Source of the DNA: an uncultured Eubacteriales bacterium
GTDB lineage: Bacteria; Bacillota; Clostridia; Oscillospirales; Oscillospiraceae
DNA: 13,330 nucleotides
Direction: 5' to 3'
Assembly (NCBI GenBank): GCA_900553545.1
Contig: USDP01000026.1
Coordinates: 1-13,330 of the forward strand
Position numbers and translations under genes: made by a program. The notes beneath the pieces were generated by a model, which saw only the letters and a program-made list of their open reading frames with translations, was not told where the DNA came from and did no database searches. Positions within the stretch are counted from its first letter, which is position 1. Each line of letters begins with the position of its first letter. Below, one piece after another: positions 1 through 7,345 of the stretch.

Positions 1-414
1 AAGCCGATCCAGACCACGCTGGAGCTTGTCCGTGTGATCAAGGGCGCCATGCCCGCGAAAGCACTGCGCGAAAAGCAGCATCCGGCCAAGCGCAGCTTTC
101 AGGCAATCCGCATCGCGGTCAATGACGAGCTCGGCGCGGTGAGCCGCGTGATGCGCGACGCAGTCGCGTGCTTGAGGCCCGGCGGACGGCTGGCCGTCAT
201 CACGTTCCATTCCCTCGAGTATCGGATCGTGAAAAACGCGATGGCCGAGGCGGCAAAGGGCTGCACCTGCCCGCCGAATTTCCCGGTCTGCGTCTGCGGC
301 AACAAGCCGAAGATCGAAATTCTGACGAAGAAACCCATCATCGCGACCCGTGAAGAGGTCGAAGAAAATCCCCGCGCCCGCAGCGCAAAGCTGCGCGTGG
401 CGGAAAAGCTGTAA
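1..414 (+). CDS. rsmH: 16S rRNA (cytosine(1402)-N(4))-methyltransferase RsmH (MraW), C-terminal part
   Basis: The 5' end lies outside the window; the visible 137 codons are open from base 1 to the TAA at 412-414. RsmH methylates N4 of C1402 in 16S rRNA in the cytoplasm, using S-adenosylmethionine. Family marks seen are the run RSFQAIRIAVNDEL, the segment LRPGGRLAVITFHSLEYRIVK, a Cys-rich stretch (GCTCPPNFPVCVCG) common in Firmicutes homologues, and the closing NPRARSAKLRV. The usual HSLEDR motif reads HSLEYR here (TAT at 220-222), one base from an Asp codon. Being second in dcw clusters after mraZ, its place before ftsL is as expected. The stop codon runs straight into the ftsL ribosome binding site, so the two genes are probably co-transcribed and translationally close. 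Confidence 0.96.
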   Translation, partial: KPIQTTLELVRVIKGAMPAKALREKQHPAKRSFQAIRIAVNDELGAVSRVMRDAVACLRPGGRLAVITFHSLEYRIVKNAMAEAAKGCTCPPNFPVCVCGNKPKIEILTKKPIIATREEVEENPRARSAKLRVAEKL

Positions 415-429
415 AAGGAGCGAAACGGC

Positions 430-969
430 ATGGCTGACCGCAGAGCACAATACCATACCAACGGCGCGGCGGCCTATGACGTCTACGCATGGAACCAGGG
501 TACCGCGCCGCAGCGGCGGCCCGAGCCGCAGCACCTGCCGGAGGAGCGTCCGCTTCCTCAAAAGCGGCAGCGTGCCAAGGCGCGCACGGCGCTCGCACCG
601 TTCACGGTGGTCGGCATGCTGGCCGTGGCCTGCCTGCTGGTGCTGGTTGTGTTCGGCTACGTGCAGCTGTTCGAGGCGACGAGCGAGGTGAGCAAGCTCG
701 AGAATCAGCTCTCCGCGCTGCAATCACAGCAGACGCAGCTGCAAAGCCGCTATGAGGCCCGCATCGACCTTGACGCCATCGAGACGGCGGCGGGCGATCT
801 GGGGCTTACGAAGCCGTCGCAGGAGCAGATCGTGTACCTCGACCTCTCCGGCGCCGACCGGGCCGAGATTTATCAGGAGGAAAAAACCAGCGTCTTCTCG
901 GAGATCGTCTCCGCGATGGAGCAGAGCGTTTCCGGCCTGATCGCATATCTGCGTGCCGCCTCTGCATAA
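430..969 (+). CDS. ftsL: Cell division protein FtsL-like (septum formation initiator type)
   Basis: A 179-residue bitopic membrane protein. Residues 1-54 are a Pro/Arg/Gln-rich cytoplasmic tail, about 56-79 form one transmembrane helix, and about 80-115 form a heptad-like Glu/Gln/Leu-rich coiled coil. An extracellular tail of about 65 residues follows, with the FtsL/DivIC-like phrase ETAAGDLGLTKPS. FtsL pairs with DivIC/FtsB and FtsQ/DivIB outside the membrane and helps activate FtsW and its partner PBP at the septum. Sequence identity in this family is low, so the call rests mainly on topology and on its place between rsmH and the PBP gene. The start is fixed by AAAGGAG at 414-420, nine bases before the ATG. 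DivIC/FtsB is the main alternative name. Confidence 0.87.
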   Translation: MADRRAQYHTNGAAAYDVYAWNQGTAPQRRPEPQHLPEERPLPQKRQRAKARTALAPFTVVGMLAVACLLVLVVFGYVQLFEATSEVSKLENQLSALQSQQTQLQSRYEARIDLDAIETAAGDLGLTKPSQEQIVYLDLSGADRAEIYQEEKTSVFSEIVSAMEQSVSGLIAYLRAASA

Positions 970-1003
970 GCTGGAGACAGGACGCGCAGCAATAAAGCAG
1001 TTG

Positions 1004-1039
1004 CAAGGGCGGTCGTATCAAAACTTCCGCCCTTGTTTT
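1004..1039 (+). terminator. Terminator-like hairpin between ftsL and the PBP gene (possible attenuator)
   Basis: CAAGGGCGG (1004-1012) and CCGCCCTTG (1027-1035) form a perfect 9-bp stem with a 14-base loop, followed by TTTT (1036-1039). The U-tract is short and the loop long, so full termination is doubtful. Partial termination or mRNA processing fits better, since the next gene has no visible promoter of its own. The hairpin ends seven bases before the GAGGG ribosome binding site of the PBP gene. Confidence 0.4.
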
Positions 1040-1057
1040 GACGATGAGGGAAGAACT

Positions 1058-3448
1058 ATGGCCTTAAAGCTACTCCCGCCGAAGCGGGAAAAAACCGTCA
1101 GCTCCGCCGAACAGTCGCAGCGGGCGAACCGTACCGTGCTGCGGCGGACGCTGTTTTTGATGATCCTGTGCGGCGTTGTGCTGTTCATTCCGCTGATTTT
1201 CACGCTCTACCGCCTGATGATCGTGGAGCATGACAAGTATGAAGAACTTGCCATCAACAATCAGACCCGCTATACGAACCTCACGGCTTCGCGCGGCGTG
1301 ATCTATGACCGTAACATGAATGTGCTTGCCACATCGGCCACGGTCGAGACCGTGTTCATCGACCCGAACGAGATCGCAACCGAGATGAAGGACCCGGCCA
1401 ACAGCAATCTGCTCGACCATATCGCCCGCGGCCTGTCCGAGATCCTGGACGTGGAGACGAGCTTCATCTACGAGCAGGCGTCCGACACGGCCTACCGTTA
1501 TAAGGTCATCCGACGGAAGATCTCCGAGGAGTTGGCCGATCAGGTGCGCGAATTCATCAACGAGAACGAGATCAAGGGCGTCTATCTCGAGACGGACGCG
1601 CAGCGCTATTATCCCTATTCTTCGCTGGCGGCACAGGTGCTCGGCTTTGTGAGCAGAGACAACGTCGGCCAGGAGGGCCTCGAGGCGTATTATGATTCGC
1701 TCCTGCAGGGTACGGCGGGCAAGGTCGTCACCAGCAAGGGCAACTACGGCTCCGAGATGCTCTATACCTATGAAAAATACTACGACGCGTCCGATGGCGA
1801 CAGCTTCGTGCTGACCATCGACGCGACGGTACAATCCTATCTGGAAAAGAACCTCCAGAACGCCATCGACAAATACGGCATCCTGAACGGCGCGTTCGGC
1901 ATCGTGATGGATGTCAATACCGGCGAGATCGTCGCCATGTCCACCATGGGCAGCTACGACCCGAACCACTATCAGGACGTCTACGACGAGGAAACGGCGC
2001 AGACGCTCGAAGAACAGTATCAAAAGGCACTGCTCCTGCGCGAGGGCTCGCCGGAATATGACGCGGCCATGAAGGCGTATAACGAGGCCGTCGCGGCGGC
2101 GCGGCTGAAGCAGTGGCGAAACCGCTGCGTGTCCGACGGCTATGAGCCCGGCTCGACGTTCAAGCTCGTCACCATGGCTGCTGCACTCGATTCCGGCTCC
2201 GTCACTGTGAACGATTCGTTCTACTGCGGCGGCCACGAGGACTTCAAGGGCCGTGACCAGACGCTTTCCTGCTGGAAATCGGCGGGCCACGGAGCCGAAA
2301 CGCTCGAAGAGGCGCTCGGCAATTCCTGCAACATCGCCTTCGGCCACATTGGCCTGCGCATCGGCGGCGAGGAGTTCTACGATTACATCAACTCCTTCGG
2401 CTTCCTCGAACAGACCGGCGTCGACCTGCCTGGCGAGGCGAAGGGCCTCTTCTTCTCCAAGGCGGATCTGTCCGGCGCGTCCACGGCGTCGCTGATCTCC
2501 GCCTCCTTCGGCCAGACGTTCCGCATCACGCCGATCCAGCTCGTCCGCGCCGTCGCGGCCATCGTCAACGGCGGCTACCTGCTCGAGCCGCACGTCGTGT
2601 CCACCGTGCTCGACGCCGACGGCAACGTCGTCCAGAAGAACGAGCGTACCGTGCTCCGTCAGGTCATCAGCGAGGAAACGTCCGCGACGATGCGCGAATT
2701 CATGGAGTTCGTCGTCACCGACGGCACGGCCTCCAACGCCTATACGCTCGGCTACCGCGTCGGCGGCAAGACCGGCACGTCCGAAAAGATCGACGAATAC
2801 GACGAAAACGGCAAACCCGTCGACGATAAGATCGTCTCGTTCATTGGCGTCGCGCCGATCAACGATCCGCAGTATGTCGTGCTCGTCGCGCTCGACACGC
2901 CGGAATATGTCGCCGGCACGAGCTACACGCCGCACAACCAGTACATCTCCGGCGGCCTGATGGGCGCGCCGACCGTACGCGACATCTTCTCCGACATCCT
3001 GCCGTATCTCGGCGTGGAGCCGGACTATTCGTCGGACGACATCCGCGGCGTCAACATCACCCTGCCGGACGTCATCGGCAAGACCGAGTCCGAGGCGGCG
3101 GAAGTCCTCTCGGCGAAGAGCATCACCTACCGGACTGTCGGCAATGGCAGCGTCGTCACCGATCAGCTCCCGTCTGCGGGGCAGGAAGTCCCCGGCCATT
3201 CCGAGATCGTCCTCTACATGGGCGAAGAAAAGGTCACGGAAAAGACCACCGTCCCGAACTTCATCGGCTACGGCGTGGCCGACGTCAACTGGCTCGCGAA
3301 CCAGTACGGACTCTACATTCAGGCCAAGGGCACCGACCGTACCGACGTCTATGTCTCCGCCGCCTATCAGGATATTCCCGAGGGAACAGAGGTTGACAAA
3401 TGGACTACAATTACAGTAGAATTTACGACTGGCGGCGCGTCCGACTGA
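1058..3448 (+). CDS. pbpB: Septal class B penicillin-binding protein (transpeptidase) with two PASTA domains
   Basis: A 796-residue D,D-transpeptidase that cross-links peptidoglycan outside the membrane, working with the SEDS polymerase FtsW. It has one N-terminal transmembrane helix (about 31-53), a PBP dimer domain opening with SRGVIYDRN (78-86), and the penicillin-binding domain with all three active-site motifs: STFK (Ser366, Lys369), SCN (423-425) and KTG (571-573). Two PASTA repeats follow (about 667-725 and 730-792). A helical, charged insert of roughly 35-45 residues lies between DPNHY and WRNR (about 306-351), just before the active serine. The ATG at 1058 is chosen because GAGGG (1046-1050) stands seven bases before it; an upstream in-frame ATG at 953 lies inside ftsL. 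The two PASTA domains suit vegetative PbpB/FtsI; SpoVD, the sporulation paralogue, usually has one but cannot be ruled out. Confidence 0.94.
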   Translation: MALKLLPPKREKTVSSAEQSQRANRTVLRRTLFLMILCGVVLFIPLIFTLYRLMIVEHDKYEELAINNQTRYTNLTASRGVIYDRNMNVLATSATVETVFIDPNEIATEMKDPANSNLLDHIARGLSEILDVETSFIYEQASDTAYRYKVIRRKISEELADQVREFINENEIKGVYLETDAQRYYPYSSLAAQVLGFVSRDNVGQEGLEAYYDSLLQGTAGKVVTSKGNYGSEMLYTYEKYYDASDGDSFVLTIDATVQSYLEKNLQNAIDKYGILNGAFGIVMDVNTGEIVAMSTMGSYDPNHYQDVYDEETAQTLEEQYQKALLLREGSPEYDAAMKAYNEAVAAARLKQWRNRCVSDGYEPGSTFKLVTMAAALDSGSVTVNDSFYCGGHEDFKGRDQTLSCWKSAGHGAETLEEALGNSCNIAFGHIGLRIGGEEFYDYINSFGFLEQTGVDLPGEAKGLFFSKADLSGASTASLISASFGQTFRITPIQLVRAVAAIVNGGYLLEPHVVSTVLDADGNVVQKNERTVLRQVISEETSATMREFMEFVVTDGTASNAYTLGYRVGGKTGTSEKIDEYDENGKPVDDKIVSFIGVAPINDPQYVVLVALDTPEYVAGTSYTPHNQYISGGLMGAPTVRDIFSDILPYLGVEPDYSSDDIRGVNITLPDVIGKTESEAAEVLSAKSITYRTVGNGSVVTDQLPSAGQEVPGHSEIVLYMGEEKVTEKTTVPNFIGYGVADVNWLANQYGLYIQAKGTDRTDVYVSAAYQDIPEGTEVDKWTTITVEFTTGGASD

Positions 3449-3457
3449 CGCGCTGCC
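3431..3457 (+). other. Strong hairpin spanning the PBP stop codon
   Basis: GGCGGCGCGTC (3431-3441) pairs with GACGCGCTGCC (3447-3457) over 11 bp with a single G-U wobble. The five-base loop holds the first base of the TGA stop (3446-3448). No U-tract follows, so it is not an intrinsic terminator. The murE ribosome binding site AAGGAG begins one base after the stem (3459). It may protect or process the mRNA, or tune PBP-murE coupling; this role is inferred. Confidence 0.5.
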
Positions 3458-3475
3458 CAAGGAGTGTATTCCGTT

Positions 3476-4924
3476 ATGAAACTGAAAGAATTGCTCGCTC
3501 CGCTCGACGTGCGCGAACTGCACGCCGACCCGGAGCTGGACATCACCGGGATCAGCTATGACTCCCGCACCACGCAGCCCGGCGAGCTGTTTGTCGCCGT
3601 GACCGGCTTCGCCGCCGACGGGCACAAATTCATCCCCAAGGCCGTGGAGCGCGGCGCAGCCGCGATCCTCTGCGAGCGGGCGCCGGAGGCGGACGTTCCG
3701 TATGTTGTGGCCGGCTCGACGCGGCGGGCGCTCGCACTCGTGTCGGCGGCGTGGTTCGGCCATCCGGCAGATCACATGACGATGATCGGCGTCACCGGCA
3801 CGAACGGCAAGACAACCTCGACCTATCTGCTCAAGCACATTCTCGAGCAGACCCTCGGCGCGAAGGTCGGCCTCGTCGGCACGATCCAGAACATGATCGG
3901 CGATGAGGTTTTGGAGACCGAGCGCACCACGCCGGAGAGCTTCGAGCTGCAAAAGCTCTTTGCCGAGATGTACGCCGCGGGCTGTACGCACGTCATCATG
4001 GAGGTCTCGTCCCACGCGCTCACGCTCGACCGCGTCGCGGGCGTCCACTTCGCCGTCGGCTTTTTCACGAACCTCACCGAGGATCACCTCGACTTCCATA
4101 AGGACATGGAGGACTATTGCGACGCGAAGGGCAAACTCTTTGGCATCTGCGATACCGGCTGCGTCAACGCGGACGACGCATGGATGCCGCGTCTCATCAA
4201 GAACGCAACGTGCCGCCTGATGTGCTATTCGACGAAATCTGCCGCCGACCTTACGGCGGAGCACATCGCGCTCCACAGCGACGGCGTGGAATTCGACGCG
4301 GCCTCGGGCGGTGAGCGGGCGCACGTCCGCCTCGGCATCCCCGGCGCATTCACGGTCTATAACGCCCTTGGCGTCATCCAGGCCGCGCAGGCCCTCGGCC
4401 TCCCGCTCGAAAAGATCGCCGCCGCGCTCTCTACGGCGCAGGGCGTCAAGGGCCGCGCCGAGGTCGTGCCCACACCCGGAAAGGACTATACTGTCCTCAT
4501 CGACTATTCACACACGCCGGACAGCCTCGAGAACATTTTGAAGACCGTGCGCGGCTTCTGCCGCGGGCACGTCATCGCCGTCTTTGGCTGCGGCGGCGAC
4601 CGCGACCCCTTCAAGCGCCCCATCATGGGCGGTATTGCCGCCCGACTCGCCGATGTGGCCGTCGTCACCTCGGATAATCCCCGCACCGAAGATCCCAACG
4701 AGATCATCCGCCAGATCGTGGCGGGCATGGACGGCGCGAAGACGCCGCCCACCGTCATCGAAAACCGGCCAAAGGCCATCGAATGGGCCATGGACCATGC
4801 CGAACCGGGCGACGTCATCGTCCTCTGCGGCAAGGGCCATGAGACGTATCAGGAGATCGGCCACGAAAAGAGACACCTGGACGAACGTGAAGTTGTTGCA
4901 TCGTATTTGGAGAGAACGCTATGA
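3476..4924 (+). CDS. murE: UDP-MurNAc-L-Ala-D-Glu:meso-diaminopimelate ligase MurE
   Basis: A 482-residue cytoplasmic Mur ligase that adds the third stem-peptide residue to UDP-MurNAc-L-Ala-D-Glu with ATP. The N-terminal domain carries YDSRTTQPGELFVA. The ATP-binding loop is GTNGKTT (108-114, Lys112). The central segment includes TTPESFELQ, EVSSHAL and NLTEDHLDFH, and Lys218 in DAKGKLF matches the carbamylated lysine of the family. DNPR at 400-403 is the motif linked to meso-diaminopimelate use, so an A1-gamma type wall is expected. The ATG at 3476 is preferred over an in-frame GTG at 3464, because that GTG overlaps the ribosome binding site AAGGAG (3459-3464). The gene ends by overlapping murF (ATGA, 4921-4924), which points to translational coupling. 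Length is normal for the family. Confidence 0.96.
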   Translation: MKLKELLAPLDVRELHADPELDITGISYDSRTTQPGELFVAVTGFAADGHKFIPKAVERGAAAILCERAPEADVPYVVAGSTRRALALVSAAWFGHPADHMTMIGVTGTNGKTTSTYLLKHILEQTLGAKVGLVGTIQNMIGDEVLETERTTPESFELQKLFAEMYAAGCTHVIMEVSSHALTLDRVAGVHFAVGFFTNLTEDHLDFHKDMEDYCDAKGKLFGICDTGCVNADDAWMPRLIKNATCRLMCYSTKSAADLTAEHIALHSDGVEFDAASGGERAHVRLGIPGAFTVYNALGVIQAAQALGLPLEKIAAALSTAQGVKGRAEVVPTPGKDYTVLIDYSHTPDSLENILKTVRGFCRGHVIAVFGCGGDRDPFKRPIMGGIAARLADVAVVTSDNPRTEDPNEIIRQIVAGMDGAKTPPTVIENRPKAIEWAMDHAEPGDVIVLCGKGHETYQEIGHEKRHLDEREVVASYLERTL

Positions 4925-6294
4925 AAGAATTGACCCTCAAGCAGATCGCAGACTGGTGCGGCGGCAAGGTCAGCGCCCGGTTTGAACATCTCCGCGTCAG
5001 CAGAATGCAGTCCGATTCCCGCAAAGTCCGCTCCGGAGACCTGTTCGTTGCGCTCAAGGGCGCGAAGGCGGACGGGCACGATTTCGCCGAGACGGCCATC
5101 AACCACGGCGCGGTCGCCGCGCTGGTCAGCCGCCCCATCTCGGAGAAGCTGCCCTCCATCGAGGTCGAAGATACGCTCCGCGCCTACGGCGAGATCGCCG
5201 CGGGCTACCGAAAGCTGACCGGCGTGAAGGTCGTCGGCATCACCGGCTCCGTCGGCAAGACGACCACGAAGGAAATGACCGCCAGCATCCTCGAGGCGGT
5301 CTACCACACCGCAAAAACCGAGGGCAACCACAACAATAACCTCGGCCTGCCGATGACGATCATGGACATGCCGGAGAATACCGAGGTTGCCGTGCTGGAA
5401 ATGGGCATGAACCACTCCGGCGAGATGGAATACCTCTCCGACATTGCCCGGCCGGACCTTGCCATCATCACCAACATCGGCACCATGCACATCGAGCACC
5501 TCGGCACGCGCGAGGGCATCCTGCAAGCCAAGCTCGAGATCATGCGCGGCATGCCGGATGACGGTGCGGGCGTCTTCAACGGGGACGAGCCGCTGCTCTG
5601 GAATATCCGCGCCATCGGCAAGCATAAGAAATACTACTACGGCATCGAGAACCACGCCTGTGACGTGACGGCGACCGACATTGTCGAGCTGGACGACGGC
5701 GTCCGCTTCGTGGTACACGGCTTCGGCCAGCAGTTCGAGCTGTTTGTGCCCATGCTGGGCCGCCATGCGGTCTATAACGCCCTCGCGGCGACGACCGTGG
5801 GCCTGCTCCTCGGCGTGAAGCCGGAGCAGATCCAGGCGCGCTTTTCCTCGTTCCATAACACCGGCATGCGCCAGAAGATCTACGTGAAAAACGGCGTCAC
5901 CATCATTGAGGACTGCTATAACGCCGGCCCGGAGTCCACCGAGGCTGCGCTTGACGTCCTCGCCGGCATCAAGACCGACGGCCGCCGCATCGCCGTCCTC
6001 GGCGACATGCTCGAGCTTGGCAACCGCTCGGCTGCGGAGCATTACCGCATCGGCCGTCTGGCCGTCGGCAAGGCCGATCTGCTGCTCACCTACGGCGAAC
6101 ATTCCGTCCGTACACTGACCGGCGCGATCACCGGCGGCATGAACCCCAAGAACACCGACCATTTCGACACCCACGAGGACATGGCCCACATGCTGAAGAT
6201 GCGCGTGAGCGAGGGTGACGTCGTGCTCTTCAAGGGCAGCCGCGGGATGCGGATGGAAAAAGTGCTTCAGCTATTCCTGGACGATAAAAAGTAA
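4921..6294 (+). CDS. murF: UDP-MurNAc-tripeptide:D-alanyl-D-alanine ligase MurF
   Basis: A 457-residue cytoplasmic ligase that adds D-Ala-D-Ala to give the UDP-MurNAc-pentapeptide. Visible marks are the N-terminal SDSRKVRSGDLFVALKG, the ATP loop GSVGKTT (109-115, Lys113), EGNHNNNLGLP, EMGMNHSGEM and NIGTMHIEHLGT. Lys204 in QAKLEIMRG sits where the family has its carbamylated lysine (aligned by eye), and the C-terminal domain has EDCYNAGPEST and GDMLELG. The start overlaps the murE stop by four bases, with GGAGAG (4909-4914) six bases upstream inside murE. Its C-terminal codons run into a 10-bp tandem duplication that contains the stop codon. Length and motifs are normal. Confidence 0.96.
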   Translation: MKELTLKQIADWCGGKVSARFEHLRVSRMQSDSRKVRSGDLFVALKGAKADGHDFAETAINHGAVAALVSRPISEKLPSIEVEDTLRAYGEIAAGYRKLTGVKVVGITGSVGKTTTKEMTASILEAVYHTAKTEGNHNNNLGLPMTIMDMPENTEVAVLEMGMNHSGEMEYLSDIARPDLAIITNIGTMHIEHLGTREGILQAKLEIMRGMPDDGAGVFNGDEPLLWNIRAIGKHKKYYYGIENHACDVTATDIVELDDGVRFVVHGFGQQFELFVPMLGRHAVYNALAATTVGLLLGVKPEQIQARFSSFHNTGMRQKIYVKNGVTIIEDCYNAGPESTEAALDVLAGIKTDGRRIAVLGDMLELGNRSAAEHYRIGRLAVGKADLLLTYGEHSVRTLTGAITGGMNPKNTDHFDTHEDMAHMLKMRVSEGDVVLFKGSRGMRMEKVLQLFLDDKK

Positions 6295-6309
6295 CCGATA
6301 GTAACCGAT
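6290..6309 (+). repeat. 10-bp perfect tandem duplication at the murF stop codon
   Basis: AGTAACCGAT occurs twice without a gap (6290-6299 and 6300-6309). The first copy contains the murF TAA stop (6292-6294). The second copy lies between murF and the mraY ribosome binding site, so the duplication does not change either protein. It looks like a recent slippage event. Confidence 0.85.
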
Positions 6310-6328
6310 ATAGAAAGGGTTCTTTCCC

Positions 6329-7309
6329 ATGCAAATTGCTGTTGTCGCGCTCTGCACGTTCGTGCTTGCGCTTGTCTTTGGCAGACTTCTCATTCCTGCG
6401 CTCCGCGCGCTCAAGGCCGGGCAGTCCATCCGCGAGATCGGCCCGAGCTGGCATAACTCCAAGGCCGGGACGCCCACGATGGGCGGCATCATGTTCATCG
6501 CGGCGGCGATCCTCTGCGTCGTGGCCGCGGGCTGGCGCAGTATGCTGGCCGGCTACCGGACGCATCTCTATGTGCTGGCCTTCGCGCTCGTGTTCGGCCT
6601 GATCGGCTTCATCGACGACTTTGTCAAGGTGAAGTTCAAGCGCAACCTCGGCCTCACGGCGCTGCAAAAGCTGGTGCTCCAGCTGGCGGCGGCGGGCGCG
6701 TATCTGGCGCTCCTGCGCTACAACGGCGACCTGACGTGCGACCTCTACATTCCGTTCTGGAACGTGACGTTCGACATTCCGTGGCTCGTCTATCTGATCT
6801 TCGCGATGTTCGTCATCGTGGGCTGCGTCAACGCGGTCAACCTGACCGACGGTGTCGACGGCCTTTCGTCCAGTGTCACTATCCCGGTCATGGCCTTCTT
6901 CGCGGTCTGCGCGTGGCTCTGGGGCAAGACGACGCTCGCGCTGCTCCCGGCGGCGCTCGTCGGCGGGCTTGCGGCCTTCCTCGTCTACAACCATCATCCG
7001 GCCAAGGTCTTCATGGGAGACACCGGCTCGCTCTTCCTCGGCGCGGCGGTCTGCGGGCTTGCGTTTGCGTTGGATATGCCGCTCGTGCTCATTCTGGTCG
7101 GCTTCGTGTACATCTGCGAGACGCTGTCCGTCATTTTACAGGTGACGTATTTCAAGCTGACGCACGGCAAGCGCATCTTCAAAATGACCCCGATCCATCA
7201 TCACTTCGAGCTTTGCGGCTGGAGCGAGAACAAGATCGTCGCGGTCTTCGCGTCCATCACCGTTGTGCTCTGCGCCCTCGCGTTTTTGGGCGTGATGGGC
7301 CGCTATTGA
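6329..7309 (+). CDS. mraY: Phospho-MurNAc-pentapeptide transferase MraY
   Basis: A 326-residue polytopic membrane enzyme that moves phospho-MurNAc-pentapeptide from UDP to undecaprenyl phosphate, giving lipid I on the inner face of the membrane. It shows about ten hydrophobic segments and the family's catalytic signatures: GFIDDFVKV (Asp96, Asp97), NLTDGVDGL (171-179), the MGDTGS aspartate (Asp231) and PIHHHFE (His290-His292). The SAGTPTMGG-type loop reads NSKAGTPTMGG. The start has AAAGGG (6314-6319) nine bases upstream. It follows murF as usual. The next gene is ftsW after only 36 bases, with no murD between them. Confidence 0.96.
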   Translation: MQIAVVALCTFVLALVFGRLLIPALRALKAGQSIREIGPSWHNSKAGTPTMGGIMFIAAAILCVVAAGWRSMLAGYRTHLYVLAFALVFGLIGFIDDFVKVKFKRNLGLTALQKLVLQLAAAGAYLALLRYNGDLTCDLYIPFWNVTFDIPWLVYLIFAMFVIVGCVNAVNLTDGVDGLSSSVTIPVMAFFAVCAWLWGKTTLALLPAALVGGLAAFLVYNHHPAKVFMGDTGSLFLGAAVCGLAFALDMPLVLILVGFVYICETLSVILQVTYFKLTHGKRIFKMTPIHHHFELCGWSENKIVAVFASITVVLCALAFLGVMGRY

Positions 7310-7345
7310 TCGAAAACAGGAACACCTCGGAAGGAGGGAGCCACT

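Noticed and set aside
953..1057. An upstream ATG at 953 as the PBP start
   Set aside because: It lies inside ftsL, lacks a ribosome binding site, would run through the intergenic hairpin, and adds residues not seen in the family. The ATG at 1058 has a good GAGGG.
3464..3475. GTG at 3464 as the murE start
   Set aside because: The GTG overlaps the AAGGAG that would serve as the ribosome binding site for the ATG at 3476, and homology begins only after MKLKELL.
1070..4324. A 1,084-codon open frame on the minus strand, opposite the PBP and murE genes
   Set aside because: It is a mirror of GC-rich sense codons, which rarely yield antisense stops. Its translation is low in complexity with no known motif, while the + strand genes show full catalytic motifs.
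4849..6189. A 446-codon open frame on the minus strand opposite murF
   Set aside because: Same cause as above; murF on the + strand is complete and coupled to murE.
6313..6326. GAAAG/CTTTC hairpin over the mraY ribosome binding site
   Set aside because: Only five weak base pairs with a four-base loop; easily opened and expected by chance.
7325..7337. CCTC/GAGG pairing at the ftsW ribosome binding site
   Set aside because: Only four base pairs, and the long AAGGAGGG site remains partly free.
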